A stretch of DNA of 55,148 nucleotides from Tepidiphilus sp. J10 (GCA_945897865.1 CAMDHJ010000005.1:1-55148); one strand, 5' to 3'. Counted from the first letter of the stretch, positions 8,994 to 17,696 are shown. The notes: a model not told the origin generated them from the letters alone. Made by a program: numbers and translations.

Positions 8994-9716
8994 GTGTCGG
9001 TCATTGCTAAAAAAAACATGGTTGTAGATGTTGATATGCTGCGGCGGTGCAGTATGTTTTTTTCAGTACTTAGTGACGAGGATGCCAATGCCATCATTCA
9101 GCTTGGCCGCATCGTCGAGCATCCAGCCAAACATATTATTTTCCAGGTTGGCGAGGCCGGTGATCATCTGCTGATCTTGCTTGAAGGCCGGGTCAAAGTC
9201 AGCCTCAATTCCGCCGATGGCAAGGAAGCCATTCTCAGTATTCTTGAGCCGGGCAATGTGATGGGAGAGATGGCACTGATCGATGGAGATACACGTAGCG
9301 CTAATGTGACAACCATGGATGCGTGTAGTTTTCTGGTGCTCTGGCGGCGAGATTTCCTGCCCTTTCTGGAGCGCAACCCGCATGTTGCATTGAAACTTCT
9401 TTCCGGTCTGTCTCAGCGTTTGCGGGCAACCAACGATATGGTTGGCAATCTTAGTTTCCTCAATTTGCCGGCGCGGTTAGCCCGCATTCTGATCAATTTG
9501 GGGCAGCAATATGGGAAAGTAACCAGTGCAGGTATTGCCATTGGCCTAAAACTATCGCAAGAGGAGCTCGGAAATCTGGTTGGTGTGTCGCGTGAAAGCG
9601 TCAATCGCCAAATCCGTTTGTGGGTTGATGGCTCGGTGTTGGATTACTCACATGGAACCATTATCCTCAAGAATTCTGATGCGTTGTTTAGAGAGTCATT
9701 AAATTCAGAGCGCTAG
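8994..9716 (+). CDS. CRP/FNR-family transcription regulator, CRP-like (GTG start)
   Basis: A 240-aa regulator with an N-terminal cyclic-nucleotide-binding fold ('EAGDHLLILLEGRVKV', then 'GEMALIDGDTRSANV') and a C-terminal winged helix ('LSQEELGNLVGVSRESVNRQ'). The pocket keeps Glu and the Arg-Ser-Ala of cAMP binders. The recognition helix SRESVNR matches the R-E-x-x-x-R of E. coli CRP rather than the E-x-x-S-R of FNR. No N-terminal iron-sulfur cysteine cluster is present. The GTG at 8994 is preceded by AGGGGAGGG at 8-nt spacing; the in-frame ATG at 9018 has no such site. cAMP as ligand is inference. It may control the adjacent DUF11 gene. Confidence 0.85.
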   Translation: MSVIAKKNMVVDVDMLRRCSMFFSVLSDEDANAIIQLGRIVEHPAKHIIFQVGEAGDHLLILLEGRVKVSLNSADGKEAILSILEPGNVMGEMALIDGDTRSANVTTMDACSFLVLWRRDFLPFLERNPHVALKLLSGLSQRLRATNDMVGNLSFLNLPARLARILINLGQQYGKVTSAGIAIGLKLSQEELGNLVGVSRESVNRQIRLWVDGSVLDYSHGTIILKNSDALFRESLNSER

Positions 9717-9770
9717 CAGGCGCTAATCAAGCCAGTTTTACATTTTACTTTCTGTCCAAGGAGTCCTTCT

Positions 9771-11462
9771 ATGCAACATAAGCTCATTGTTACTCTTGTT
9801 AGTGCTCTGTTCAGTGTCGGTATCGCACAAGCTCAGTCCGGCCCTTATTACAACCCATCCAACCCTGCCAGCCCAACCGGTATGACGACTGGCGCTGAGT
9901 TCAACAAGACGATTGGATGTCCAGGTAAGGGCATTATGGATGCTTCATGCTCCAATGGCGAAGTGGTCGCCCCCAAACCGGCGCCATCGCCCGTTGCAAA
10001 ACCGGAACCTGTAGTCGTTGCTAAGCCGGAGCCTGTTGTTGTCGCCAAAGCAGCACCCGCTCCAGTGGTCAGCAACACAGTTGATTCCGTGATGTATATC
10101 CCGACTGGCATTCGTTCTACCAGCGCGCTCATGATTGAGCGCATGGCCCCGAGCGAAATCGTCGCCGGCCAACCGTTCAGCTACGACATCAAGGCAACTA
10201 ACCTGACACCCAACAAGTTGAGTGATGTGGTTGTTCAAGACCAGTGCAGCAGCAATTTCAAGCTGATTGGCTCGAACCCGGATGCCGAACGTGTCAGCGA
10301 TTCTTTGCTGCGCTGGAAGTTGGGTGAACTCGATGGCAATGCGTCACGCCTGATCAATGTCAATGGCCAAGTTTCTGGTGATGGCGTTGCACAAAATTGT
10401 TTGTCTGGTAGCTACGATCAAGCCTCTTGCATGGCTTTCAACGTGGTCAAGCCCGAATTGATGCTGAAAGCTAGCGCACCGACGGAAGTCATGCGTTGCG
10501 ATCCGATTCCTTTGACCTACTCGCTTTCCAATATTGGAACTGGCGTAGCGCGTAATGCCATGTTGGCGCAGACCTTGCCGGAAGGTACCAACCTGAAAGA
10601 GGGCCTGGACAAATTTGCTGCTGGCGATCTGACTGCAGGCGCTACCAAGGACTTCTCTACTTCGGTCATGGCAGCCAAGCCGGGTGTTTACACCTTCAAC
10701 CCGACAGCTGCCGCTGACCCCAGCATGCAGGCACAGGCATCGGCAACAACGCGTGTGACCGAGCCGGCACTTCAGGTTGAGAAGAAGGTTTCCAATACCG
10801 TGATTCTTGGTCGCGAAATGGAATATGAAATCGTTGTGACCAATACCGGTGATGCGGTTGCCCGTAACCTGGTTGTAGAAGAGACCTTGCCGGCTGGTGC
10901 TACGGTCAGCAGCGTCTCTAATAACGGTACAGTCAGCGCAGGTCGCGTGGTCTGGAATCTGCCGGAATTGGCGCCGAAGCAATCGCAAACCGTCAAAGTC
11001 ACGCTGCAACCCCAGTCGGTTGGCAGTATCGAGACCGCCACTCTTGCAACCGCTTATTGTGCAGCGGATGCCGGCGCGCAATCCAAGACTGCCATTATTG
11101 GTATTCCGGCTGTGCTGCTCGAAGTGGTTGACTTGACCGACCCGGTTGAAATTGGCAAAACTACAACTTATGTCATCACGGCGACTAACCAGGGTACTGC
11201 TACCGACATCAACGTCCGTATCCTTGCCGAACTGGAAAGTGCGATGGAGTTTGTCTCTGGTGACGGCGCTACTGCGCTGGTGAACAGTGGCAACAAGATG
11301 GAGTTCGCTCCTCTGCCGAAGTTGGAGCCAGGTGAAAAGGCGGAATGGAGAGTCAACGCCAAAGCGCTGGTGCCGTCTGACCATCGCTTCACTGTCATCA
11401 TGACCAGCGATTTGCGTCAGCGTCCGGTTATGGAAACAGAAGCGACTACTTTGTACAAGTAA
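9771..11462 (+). CDS. Secreted DUF11-repeat (OmcB-like) envelope protein
   Basis: A 563-aa protein with a clear Sec signal peptide (cleavage probably after 'VGIAQAQ', about residue 22). A Pro/Val-rich linker with two near-identical 'KPEPVVVA' repeats follows (about residues 72-95). Then come three or four immunoglobulin-like DUF11 domains. Repeated cues are 'PSEIVAGQPFSYDIKATN', 'LGREMEYEIVVTNTGDAVAR' and 'IGKTTTYVITATNQGTATD', each followed by an '...LPEGT/LPAGA' strand. Several cysteines sit in the N-terminal half, as in chlamydial OmcB. The likely role is structural, in the periplasm, outer membrane or surface layer. A good RBS (AAGGAG) precedes the ATG, and a strong terminator ends the unit. 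Confidence 0.82.
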   Translation: MQHKLIVTLVSALFSVGIAQAQSGPYYNPSNPASPTGMTTGAEFNKTIGCPGKGIMDASCSNGEVVAPKPAPSPVAKPEPVVVAKPEPVVVAKAAPAPVVSNTVDSVMYIPTGIRSTSALMIERMAPSEIVAGQPFSYDIKATNLTPNKLSDVVVQDQCSSNFKLIGSNPDAERVSDSLLRWKLGELDGNASRLINVNGQVSGDGVAQNCLSGSYDQASCMAFNVVKPELMLKASAPTEVMRCDPIPLTYSLSNIGTGVARNAMLAQTLPEGTNLKEGLDKFAAGDLTAGATKDFSTSVMAAKPGVYTFNPTAAADPSMQAQASATTRVTEPALQVEKKVSNTVILGREMEYEIVVTNTGDAVARNLVVEETLPAGATVSSVSNNGTVSAGRVVWNLPELAPKQSQTVKVTLQPQSVGSIETATLATAYCAADAGAQSKTAIIGIPAVLLEVVDLTDPVEIGKTTTYVITATNQGTATDINVRILAELESAMEFVSGDGATALVNSGNKMEFAPLPKLEPGEKAEWRVNAKALVPSDHRFTVIMTSDLRQRPVMETEATTLYK

Positions 11463-11531
11463 GTGTGTTTGTTCTGATTGAACAGTTCGCTGCCATGACT
11501 GTGTAACAAACAGTCTGAAGCGATGCCTCTT

Positions 11532-11572
11532 GACAATGCCGACACATTTTTGTGTCGGCATTGTCGTATTTG
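11532..11572 (+). terminator. Rho-independent terminator of the DUF11 gene
   Basis: A perfect 15-bp stem (11532-11546 with 11551-11565) closes a TTTT loop, 70 nt after the stop codon, followed by a T-rich tail. Confidence 0.85.
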
Positions 11573-11694
11573 GGTTTTGCAAATGGCGATGCAATTGGAA
11601 GTTTGTTCATGAATCAGCCCCAAGCCGCGAGCCCTAAGTTCTAAACTTCAATCCAGCCAAAATTGCAGTGGCTTTTCGGGGCGCGTGGTAAGTC

Positions 11695-12312
11695 ATGAAT
11701 TCCACGCACGAGACTGGTATCTTTCCTGCAAATTCATCTTCCAAAATTTTCTTCGTGTTCACGATACCCAATCTGCTCACTGCATCACGTCTGATTCTGG
11801 CGCCAATCGTCGCCTGGCGTTTGCTTGAGCATGACGTGGAAGGGGCCTTTTGGTTGTTTGTCATTGCTGCGATTACCGATTTGCTTGACGGCAATCTGGC
11901 GCGCTGGTTGAATCAGCGAAGTGTGCTTGGAGCCTGGTTGGATCCGATCGCAGACAAGGTGATGTTGCTGACTACGTTGACTATGTTGGCTCTGACAGGT
12001 TTGTTGCCTATGTGGTTGTTGTATGTTGTTGTTGTGCGCGATCTGATCATTCTTGCTGGCGCTGAAGCTTATCGACACCTGACTGGCAAACTGGATGTAC
12101 GCCCAACCTTGTCCGGCAAAGCTGCAACTTTCATGGAATTTGTGCTGGTTTCATGGGTTCTCGCCGATGTCGCACTCGATCTCGGTTTGGGTCGATCAAT
12201 TGAACCGCTGGCAATGCTGACGGCTATAGCGGTTGCCGGCTCGGGTGCACGCTATGTCTGGCTATGGACACGCAAAACGACGGTGTTCTTGCGTGAACAG
12301 TCGCGTCAATAG
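11695..12312 (+). CDS. CDP-alcohol phosphatidyltransferase family membrane protein
   Basis: A 205-aa multi-pass inner-membrane enzyme. The CDP-alcohol phosphotransferase signature D-x2-D-G-x2-A-R-x8-G-x3-D-x3-D is complete: Asp62, Asp65-Gly66, Ala69-Arg70, Gly79, Asp83 and Asp87. Such enzymes move a phosphatidyl group from CDP-diacylglycerol onto an alcohol (PgsA and cardiolipin-synthase-like paralogues). Which alcohol is used here cannot be read from sequence, so no symbol is given. It stands alone between a terminator and ylqF. Confidence 0.87.
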   Translation: MNSTHETGIFPANSSSKIFFVFTIPNLLTASRLILAPIVAWRLLEHDVEGAFWLFVIAAITDLLDGNLARWLNQRSVLGAWLDPIADKVMLLTTLTMLALTGLLPMWLLYVVVVRDLIILAGAEAYRHLTGKLDVRPTLSGKAATFMEFVLVSWVLADVALDLGLGRSIEPLAMLTAIAVAGSGARYVWLWTRKTTVFLREQSRQ

Positions 12313-12381
12313 CGCTTCTTTATCGGCAGCGGCAAGCTTTATGCAGCGATAATATGCAGCCAGATTTAATGTTAAAAAACA

Positions 12382-13302
12382 ATGTCTATTCAATGGTTTC
12401 CCGGCCACATGACGTCGGCCCGCAAGAAGGCCGCCGAAACCATGGCCAATATCGATGTAGTGATCGAGGTGCTTGACGCCCGTTTGCCTGAAGCAGGTAG
12501 TAATCCGCTGGTGCACGAATTGCGCGCTTTTCGCCAGCGGCCATGTCTGAAAGTTCTGAACAAAGCCGATCTGGCCGACCCTGCCGTGACCAAGGCTTGG
12601 ATCGATTACTTCAACAGCCAGAAAGGCGTCAAAGCGGTGGCGTTGTCGGCCAAGAAGGTTGGTGAGGTCGCGCGCCTGCCCAGTCTGTGCCAGAGCCTGG
12701 CACCGCATCGCGATGACAATTTCAAGCCGCTGCGCATGATGATCATGGGCATCCCCAACGTCGGTAAATCCACCTTGATGAACGCGTTGGTGAAACGCAA
12801 GGTTGCTGCCGTTGGAGATGAACCAGCGATCACCAAATCACAGCAGAGCATTACCTTGAGTCCGCGCCAGATTCTGGTCGATACACCTGGCCTGATGTGG
12901 CCAAAAATCGAACATGACAGCGATGGCTACATGCTCGCCGCCAGTCATGCCATTGGCCGCAATGCGGTGCTGGAAGAGGAAGTAGCGACTTTTCTGGCTG
13001 CCATTTTGCTGGAACGATATGGCGATCTGGTCACCGCGCGCTATGGGTTTTCCGTGCAGGGTCTGGATGCGCCTGGCGTGTTGGAAGCGGTTGCGCGTAA
13101 ACGCGGCTGTATTTTGAAAGGTCGCGCGGGTGGACTTGATTTGGACAAAGCCGCAATGCAATTGCTGACCGATTATCGTACCGGCACACTAGGCCGTATT
13201 AGCTTGGAAACCCCTGAGTCGCGTAGCACCATGTTGGCCAATGCAGCAGAGAAGGTCGTGGCCGCTGAGCTTGCAAGCCCGGTTACAACCCCGGCAACTT
13301 GA
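12382..13302 (+). CDS. ylqF: Ribosome biogenesis GTPase YlqF/RbgA
   Basis: A 306-aa circularly permuted GTPase of the YlqF/YawG family, which assists late assembly of the large ribosomal subunit. The permuted order is visible: G4 'NKAD' at 60-63 and G5 'SAKK' at 89-92 come before G1 'GIPNVGKST' (123-131) and G3 'DTPGL' (167-171). The N-terminal 'IQWFPGHM' is a family hallmark. Length is typical. It has the same strand as the phosphatidyltransferase, 69 nt upstream, and is convergent with the FAH-fold gene, 8 nt away. Confidence 0.95.
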   Translation: MSIQWFPGHMTSARKKAAETMANIDVVIEVLDARLPEAGSNPLVHELRAFRQRPCLKVLNKADLADPAVTKAWIDYFNSQKGVKAVALSAKKVGEVARLPSLCQSLAPHRDDNFKPLRMMIMGIPNVGKSTLMNALVKRKVAAVGDEPAITKSQQSITLSPRQILVDTPGLMWPKIEHDSDGYMLAASHAIGRNAVLEEEVATFLAAILLERYGDLVTARYGFSVQGLDAPGVLEAVARKRGCILKGRAGGLDLDKAAMQLLTDYRTGTLGRISLETPESRSTMLANAAEKVVAAELASPVTTPAT

Positions 13303-13310
13303 GTTTGGGG

Positions 13311-14075
13311 TTATTCGATGTGGGCGCTGACGCTGTCGAGGCCAGAAAATTCAACAGTGACCTTGGCGGGCATGTCCACCCAATGCACGCCATTCCAGGC
13401 GCCGGTGGTGACGATATCGCCAGTCCGCGCGCCGCAGACATGCTCAATCCACCAGGGCAGGCAAAAAAACAGATCGTCCAGCGGCGGTCGGCCAAGGGTT
13501 TCCACCAAACAGTTTGCGTTGCTATGAATACGCACTGTCAAACCGGAAAAATCCAGTTTGCGCCAGTTCGGAATCGCCTCGCCCAAGACCAATCCGCCGT
13601 TAACCAGGCTATCTGCCAGACGCCAAAGTGGACCGGCTTTTTCTGGATCGTTCAGACGGGTATCGACCAGTTCCATAGCGACATGGACGCTGGCGATGGC
13701 GGCCAGAATTTCTTCGTGCCGGTACGGTTCGGCGCGCAACGGCAGATCTCGGCCAAAGCAGACGGCAATCTCGGCTTCTATGCCAAGTCTGCGAAGCAGC
13801 GCAGCGGGGAATTGAGCAGGCCTTTGCAATGAACTTTTCACGATCCGCAGCGGTAGAACGGCTGCTGCAGTCGCCATTGTTTGACGATCCGGCGCACCTG
13901 CTTTCCAAGCAGTTGGACGCGATTGATGCGTCAGTTCATGCCAGACCGCCTGCTGCACGGCATAGGCTTGTTCGACACTGGTCGGGCCGGATTCGGGCCT
14001 GGCATCGATCGGTTGGCGGCTATTCCAAGCTAGTGCCAGTTGGGCGGCGAGATCGAGTGTAGTGGGCATGGTCAT
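13311..14075 (-). CDS. 2-keto-4-pentenoate hydratase / FAH-fold family protein
   Basis: A 254-aa protein of the fumarylacetoacetate-hydrolase/2-oxopent-4-enoate hydratase superfamily (MhpD-like). The pattern 'IEAEIAVCFGRDLP' followed by 'VHVAMELVDTR' supplies the acidic residues that bind the divalent metal, and the C-terminal 'GDIVTTGAWNGVHWV' matches the family's 'G-D-x-I-x-T-G' segment. Start choice is uncertain: ATGs at 14075 and 14069 are both possible and neither has a strong ribosome-binding site. No other aromatic meta-cleavage gene is nearby, so the substrate is unknown. Confidence 0.8.
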   Translation of the reverse strand: MTMPTTLDLAAQLALAWNSRQPIDARPESGPTSVEQAYAVQQAVWHELTHQSRPTAWKAGAPDRQTMATAAAVLPLRIVKSSLQRPAQFPAALLRRLGIEAEIAVCFGRDLPLRAEPYRHEEILAAIASVHVAMELVDTRLNDPEKAGPLWRLADSLVNGGLVLGEAIPNWRKLDFSGLTVRIHSNANCLVETLGRPPLDDLFFCLPWWIEHVCGARTGDIVTTGAWNGVHWVDMPAKVTVEFSGLDSVSAHIE

Positions 14076-14153
14076 GAGAGGTGGCAAAGGTGATGGCGGC
14101 GGTCAGCATACAATCGCGCACCGTTTCAGAATGCAAAGAATCAGAACCCAAAT

Positions 14154-14381
14154 ATGGAAGCCCAAACTTCAGAAGCCCGTATTGATGAACTTGAAGCCAA
14201 ATTGAGCTTTGCGGAAGACTTGATTGATGAACTCAATCGCAGCGTCTTTCGCCAGCAAGAACAACTGGATCTTCTGCAGCAGCAAATCATGCTTCTGCAT
14301 CAGCATCTACAAAGTGTGGCGCAAAGCGTGACGCCGAATGAGACGCGCAATCTGCGGGATGAACTGCCTCCGCATTATTGA
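14154..14381 (+). CDS. slyX: SlyX-family protein
   Basis: A 75-aa predicted coiled-coil protein. The family pattern is clear in 'RIDELEAKLSFAEDLIDELN' near the N-terminus, then heptads 'QQEQLDLLQQQIMLL', and the C-terminal 'DELPPHY'. SlyX is conserved in proteobacteria but its function is unknown. It is divergent from the FAH-fold gene and convergent with the TauE-like permease. Confidence 0.92.
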   Translation: MEAQTSEARIDELEAKLSFAEDLIDELNRSVFRQQEQLDLLQQQIMLLHQHLQSVAQSVTPNETRNLRDELPPHY

Positions 14382-14461
14382 TTCACGACCAGTCATCCTA
14401 GTTCCTGACGAGCTTGCTTTGCCTGAACGTTGTCGCTGGACTTGGCATTGACGTGCCACCA

Positions 14462-15199
14462 TCAAATCCAGGCTTTCACCAGTAATGACGCGCTGCTGAC
14501 CAGCAACAACAGACCAATCAGGCGCGTCATCTGTGCATTGCTCAGACGCGCATGCACATGGCTGCCAGCGTACAGCGCGGCAATGATGATAGGTGCTGCA
14601 TATAGGCTGTTCAGCCAGACCATGCTGCCATGCAACAGCCCAACTGCCAGGAAAGTGATGATTCGGATCAGACCTTCGAGGAAGAACAGCCCCGACAATG
14701 TCGCGCGCAGGACGGACTTGTCCTCAATGCGGTGCGACAGATAAATCACATAAGGCGGGCCACCCGTCCCGAACAGGCCACCTACCGCGCCGCCAGTCAA
14801 CGCTGCGGGAAAGGCCCAGCGTGTCGAGACAGGTTGAAAGTTGCCGCCATGAATCAACAATGAGCGTAACGCGAAGGCGAGGATGAACAGGCTCAGTATG
14901 CTCAACAAAATCGTGGGCGAAAGCGAGACCAGGAGACTGGTGCCAATCACAACGCCAATCAGGCTGAGTGGCAGCAGGCGGCGGATTTCACCCCATTCAA
15001 CGCGCTTGAAGCTGACGCCGCCGACCAGCGCTGAGGCGGAAAAATCGGTGATCAACATGAACGGTACGACGTCTTGCAGCGGGAATCGCAACGCCAGCAA
15101 TGGCACTGCGATCAAACCCGATCCGAAGCCGGAAATGCCGCGCACGAAATAGGCCAGAAGCAACACGCTGATGGCGTAAAGAATATCCGGATGTGTCAT
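14462..15199 (-). CDS. TauE/SafE-family (sulfite exporter-like) permease
   Basis: A 245-aa membrane protein with about seven or eight hydrophobic segments and the duplicated TauE/SafE motif. The first copy is 'FVRGISGFGSGLIAVPLLAL' (about residues 18-37); the second is 'GGAVGGLFGTGGPPYVIYLS' in the middle. The family exports or imports small sulfur-containing or organic anions. Given the sulfide-oxidation genes elsewhere in the window, a sulfur oxyanion is plausible but not shown. The ATG at 15199 is used rather than the upstream in-frame ATG at 15232. Confidence 0.85.
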   Translation of the reverse strand: MTHPDILYAISVLLLAYFVRGISGFGSGLIAVPLLALRFPLQDVVPFMLITDFSASALVGGVSFKRVEWGEIRRLLPLSLIGVVIGTSLLVSLSPTILLSILSLFILAFALRSLLIHGGNFQPVSTRWAFPAALTGGAVGGLFGTGGPPYVIYLSHRIEDKSVLRATLSGLFFLEGLIRIITFLAVGLLHGSMVWLNSLYAAPIIIAALYAGSHVHARLSNAQMTRLIGLLLLVSSASLLVKAWI

Positions 15200-15263
15200 T
15201 GGGTATGCGGTAAGGATGCGGCATTTGACCACGATTGCCGAGTCAGTTAGCGAGTCTTCGAGC

Positions 15264-15295
15264 TTGAATCCAGCTGGCGGATCCGCAGATATAAT
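15264..15295 (+). promoter_or_regulatory. Possible coq7 promoter
   Basis: A perfect TATAAT (15290-15295) lies 29 nt before the coq7 ATG. The nearest -35-like sequence, TTGAAT (15264-15269), is spaced 20 nt away, longer than ideal. An AAGGAA ribosome-binding site follows at about 15312. Confidence 0.45.
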
Positions 15296-15324
15296 CAGAC
15301 CCTGTCATCCCGAAGGAACTCGCC

Positions 15325-15987
15325 ATGTCGTTCAAGTTGCTGCCCGATTTATCTTTCCTCGCCAATGGCCCGGATGCACTCATCCTGCAAGTTGACAAGG
15401 CCCTGCGCACGGTGTTTGCCGCAGCGGCTTCTCGTCGGCCATATCCCGACGTTGGGGTTGAAGAGGTGGAAATGAGCGAGGCTGAAAAGCGCCACGCTGC
15501 GGGGTTGATGCGGGTCAATCATAGCGGAGAGGTCTGCGCGCAGGCGTTGTATCAGGGCCAGGCACTGACCGCGCGTAATCCTGATACCGCGCGTGCGTTG
15601 ATCGAGGCCTCGGAAGAGGAAACGGAACACTTGGCCTGGTGCGAGAAGCGTTTGAATGAATTGGGTAGCCACAAGAGCCTTTTCAATCCGCTTTGGTATG
15701 CCGGTTCCTTTACGTTGGGCGCGCTGGCGGGGGCATTGGGGGATAAATGGAATCTCGGCTTTTTGGCTGAAACAGAGCGACAGGTTGAAGGCCATTTGAA
15801 TGAACATTTGAGCGAGCTGCCGGAACAGGATGCAAAAAGCCGGGCGATTGTCGAGCAGATGAAAATCGATGAAATGAAACATGCCGATACGGCCATCGAA
15901 TATGGTGGCGTGCCGCTACCGATGCCGGTCAGACAGGCTATGCAAATGACATCGAAAGTGCTGACTTTCGCGGCATACCGCTTATGA
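15325..15987 (+). CDS. coq7: 3-demethoxyubiquinol 3-hydroxylase (Coq7)
   Basis: Coq7 (220 aa) is a membrane-associated diiron monooxygenase that carries out a late ring hydroxylation in ubiquinone synthesis. The diiron ligands are visible in order: Glu69 ('NHSGEVCAQ'), Glu99 and His102 ('EETEHLAW'), Glu151 ('[10 protein letters not shown]'), then Glu183 and His186 ('[10 protein letters not shown]'). Length is standard for the bacterial form. It is followed after 13 nt by a DUF2322 gene. The pathway partner UbiH is encoded near 45 kb in this window. Confidence 0.96.
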   Translation: MSFKLLPDLSFLANGPDALILQVDKALRTVFAAAASRRPYPDVGVEEVEMSEAEKRHAAGLMRVNHSGEVCAQALYQGQALTARNPDTARALIEASEEETEHLAWCEKRLNELGSHKSLFNPLWYAGSFTLGALAGALGDKWNLGFLAETERQVEGHLNEHLSELPEQDAKSRAIVEQMKIDEMKHADTAIEYGGVPLPMPVRQAMQMTSKVLTFAAYRL

Positions 15988-16000
15988 GTGGAAATTTACG

Positions 16001-16327
16001 ATGAAGCGGAGTTTTGCCAAGAATCTGGCGGATATGCCTCCGGTGGATGATTTGGCTGGCATGGAATTGTCAGCGCTGGATTCCTCCGTTGAGGTGATTG
16101 AAAACAAGGCAGGAAGCCTGGGTTCATTAAGACTTTATCGCCAATTGCTGAACAAGCATGGCCTCATAGACGCTGCTGCTGCCGCTGAGGGACTGGCTCT
16201 GTATGCCGAGCATACGCAGGACGCGCGACTGAATCCGGGCAAGCATCCGAATATCGATCGTTTGTTGAAGGTCGAGTCAGGTGGTTTGGCGTATTCCGTG
16301 CGATTGTTGCCGGTAGGCTCAGCGTGA
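16001..16327 (+). CDS. DUF2322-family protein
   Basis: A 108-aa soluble protein. The C-terminal half 'AEGLALYAEHTQDARLNPG' followed by 'KHPNIDRLL' is the strongest match to DUF2322, a small proteobacterial family of unknown function. It lies 13 nt after coq7 on the same strand and ends at a shared bidirectional terminator, so it is probably co-transcribed with coq7. Nothing in the sequence indicates a reaction. Confidence 0.75.
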   Translation: MKRSFAKNLADMPPVDDLAGMELSALDSSVEVIENKAGSLGSLRLYRQLLNKHGLIDAAAAAEGLALYAEHTQDARLNPGKHPNIDRLLKVESGGLAYSVRLLPVGSA

Positions 16328-16363
16328 GGATCGCTCTGGACCATCAGGAATGAACCATCCAAG

Positions 16364-16396
16364 AAAAAAGCCCGCTTGACCACAGCGGGCTTTTTT
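16364..16396. terminator. Bidirectional Rho-independent terminator
   Basis: AGCCCGCT (16369-16376) pairs with AGCGGGCT (16384-16391), flanked by A6 on the left and T6 on the right, so it can terminate both the coq7-DUF2322 unit (+) and the SCP2-like gene (-). Confidence 0.88.
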
Positions 16397-16409
16397 GCAA
16401 TTTGCTAGA

Positions 16410-16913
16410 TTATTTCGGGCAAGAATCGTCGCCATGTACTTTGCCGGGGATCAGCAGGAATTGCTCGAAAGGCCCCATGACACGCATGGCCTCGCCTTTC
16501 GGGCCTTCGAACTTGAGGCGACCGAACATCATGGCGCGCATCGGACCATATTCACCCGCTCCCATCTCTTTCCAGCGCTTGGTTTCGGCGTGCATCAAGT
16601 AGTCGGATGCCAGATCCAGGTCAGTGTGCTGAACCTTGCCTGCGTAGGTGCAGATAGCCTTGCCATTCTTGGCGGAAATGGTCATCTCGATCTTGCCGGC
16701 TTCGCCGCAGTCGGTGCGATACATATGCATGACTTTGTAGCCGCGGCCCTTGTCATTTTTGATCCACTTTTCGGCCAGTTCATCAGTAAGAACGGGATTG
16801 GCATTCCAAGACTGACAGGCTTGAACAGCCCAATCAGAGGACATCAAAGGTGCCGCTTGCGCGGACAGGGAAACCAGGCCAGCAGCGGCGAGGGCAAAGG
16901 AAATCATGCGCAT
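16410..16913 (-). CDS. Exported SCP2-like protein
   Basis: A 167-aa predicted periplasmic protein with a Sec signal peptide ('MRMISFALAAAGLVSLSAQA', cleavage after residue 20). The mature domain has alternating strands such as 'KIEMTISAKNGKAICTYAG' and an acidic 'DLDLASDYLM' segment, consistent with the sterol-carrier-protein-2-like fold used for hydrophobic ligands. Four cysteines are present. RBS GGAG precedes the ATG at 16913. Ligand unknown; a role in lipid or hydrophobic-compound binding is inference. Confidence 0.65.
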   Translation of the reverse strand: MRMISFALAAAGLVSLSAQAAPLMSSDWAVQACQSWNANPVLTDELAEKWIKNDKGRGYKVMHMYRTDCGEAGKIEMTISAKNGKAICTYAGKVQHTDLDLASDYLMHAETKRWKEMGAGEYGPMRAMMFGRLKFEGPKGEAMRVMGPFEQFLLIPGKVHGDDSCPK

Positions 16914-17265
16914 AGTGTTGTTCTCCAAGCGTTGTAATATCAACCGACAAAAATGCCGGCGGCAAGATTAGCCGGAGAGTCCTGCACTGTCAAAAAAAGC
17001 CCATTAATGAACGGGTTAATGGAATTGATGCTCTTGACCCGGGTATTTCATCAATGCTCGCGTGAAGCACTGGTTCCTTGTCTGGACTGGCAGGTTTCGC
17101 TCCAGCCGCAAGGGGGAGGCCGAGTCAAAACTTGCTGAAAGCTGCGATGGCTTCGATTGGTGGGGCTTATAGATCACTGCGCAGCTCCTTCGAGTACGCC
17201 CTTTGCAAATAAGGATCGGCGCGAACATCACGCGAATTCATGAATTGTCCGCGTTAATGCAATGC
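16914..17265. other. Gene-free stretch with minus-strand terminator
   Basis: This roughly 350-nt interval contains the upstream region of the SCP2-like gene and the terminator of the YeeE/YedE pair (16993-17023). The short open frames on both strands have no recognisable domain or ribosome-binding site. No RNA gene was recognised. Confidence 0.6.
16993..17023 (-). terminator. Minus-strand terminator of the YeeE/YedE operon
   Basis: Read on the minus strand, CCATTAA...TTAATGG (17023 to 17002) forms a 7-bp stem, followed by GGC and seven T residues. It lies about 240 nt after the last gene of the pair. Confidence 0.6.
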
Positions 17266-17682
17266 TCAATGCGGCAAGTACTGTTTCAAGGCACCGTAAA
17301 GCCAGGTTCCATGCAGAGCGCCGGCGAGTACAACGATGGCGCCAATCGATCCTGTCCCTACAAGCGCGAAGACCGGACCCGGACAGAGGCCAATCAGACC
17401 CCAGCCGATGCCAAAGACGAATCCGCCCACGATATAGCTGGTCTGGCCGGCTGGCTTTTCCGGGATTTCGATGACTTGACCATCGAGCGCTTTCTGACTG
17501 TTAAGACGCTTAATGATCTGCGTGGTGAAAAATGCGGTCACGATGGCAGAAAACATGACGCCAAACATGTGGAAGCTCTGGAAATGGAACATCTCCTGGA
17601 TGCGATACCAGGACGCGGCCTCTGATTTGATCAGGACAAAACCGAACAAAACGCCAACCAGCAGATAGGGGAAATAACGCAT
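17266..17682 (-). CDS. YeeE/YedE-type sulfur transporter, small subunit
   Basis: A 138-aa membrane protein with four hydrophobic segments (DUF6691/YeeE-YedE half). The conserved 'GFVFGIGWGLIGLCPGP' carries the cysteine that in YeeE (TsuA)-type thiosulfate uptake systems contacts the sulfur substrate. The start at 17682 (MRYFPYLL) fits the AGGAGG site with usable spacing; the ATG at 17691 abuts it. It is paired with the upstream gene as two half-transporters, the arrangement called PmpA/PmpB in some bacteria. It may import a reduced sulfur compound. Confidence 0.85.
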   Translation of the reverse strand: MRYFPYLLVGVLFGFVLIKSEAASWYRIQEMFHFQSFHMFGVMFSAIVTAFFTTQIIKRLNSQKALDGQVIEIPEKPAGQTSYIVGGFVFGIGWGLIGLCPGPVFALVGTGSIGAIVVLAGALHGTWLYGALKQYLPH

Positions 17683-17696
17683 TTTCTTCATCCTCC

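Noticed and set aside
8786-9010. 74-codon plus-strand frame before the regulator
   Set aside because: It overlaps the promoter and RBS region of the CRP-like gene and has no recognisable domain.
10344-11594. 416-codon open frame opposite the DUF11 gene
   Set aside because: It runs through the DUF11 terminator and contains His/Arg-rich sequence typical of antisense frames.
16953-17231. Short frames on both strands in the gap after the SCP2-like gene
   Set aside because: No ribosome-binding sites, no signal or domain, and they run through the minus-strand terminator.
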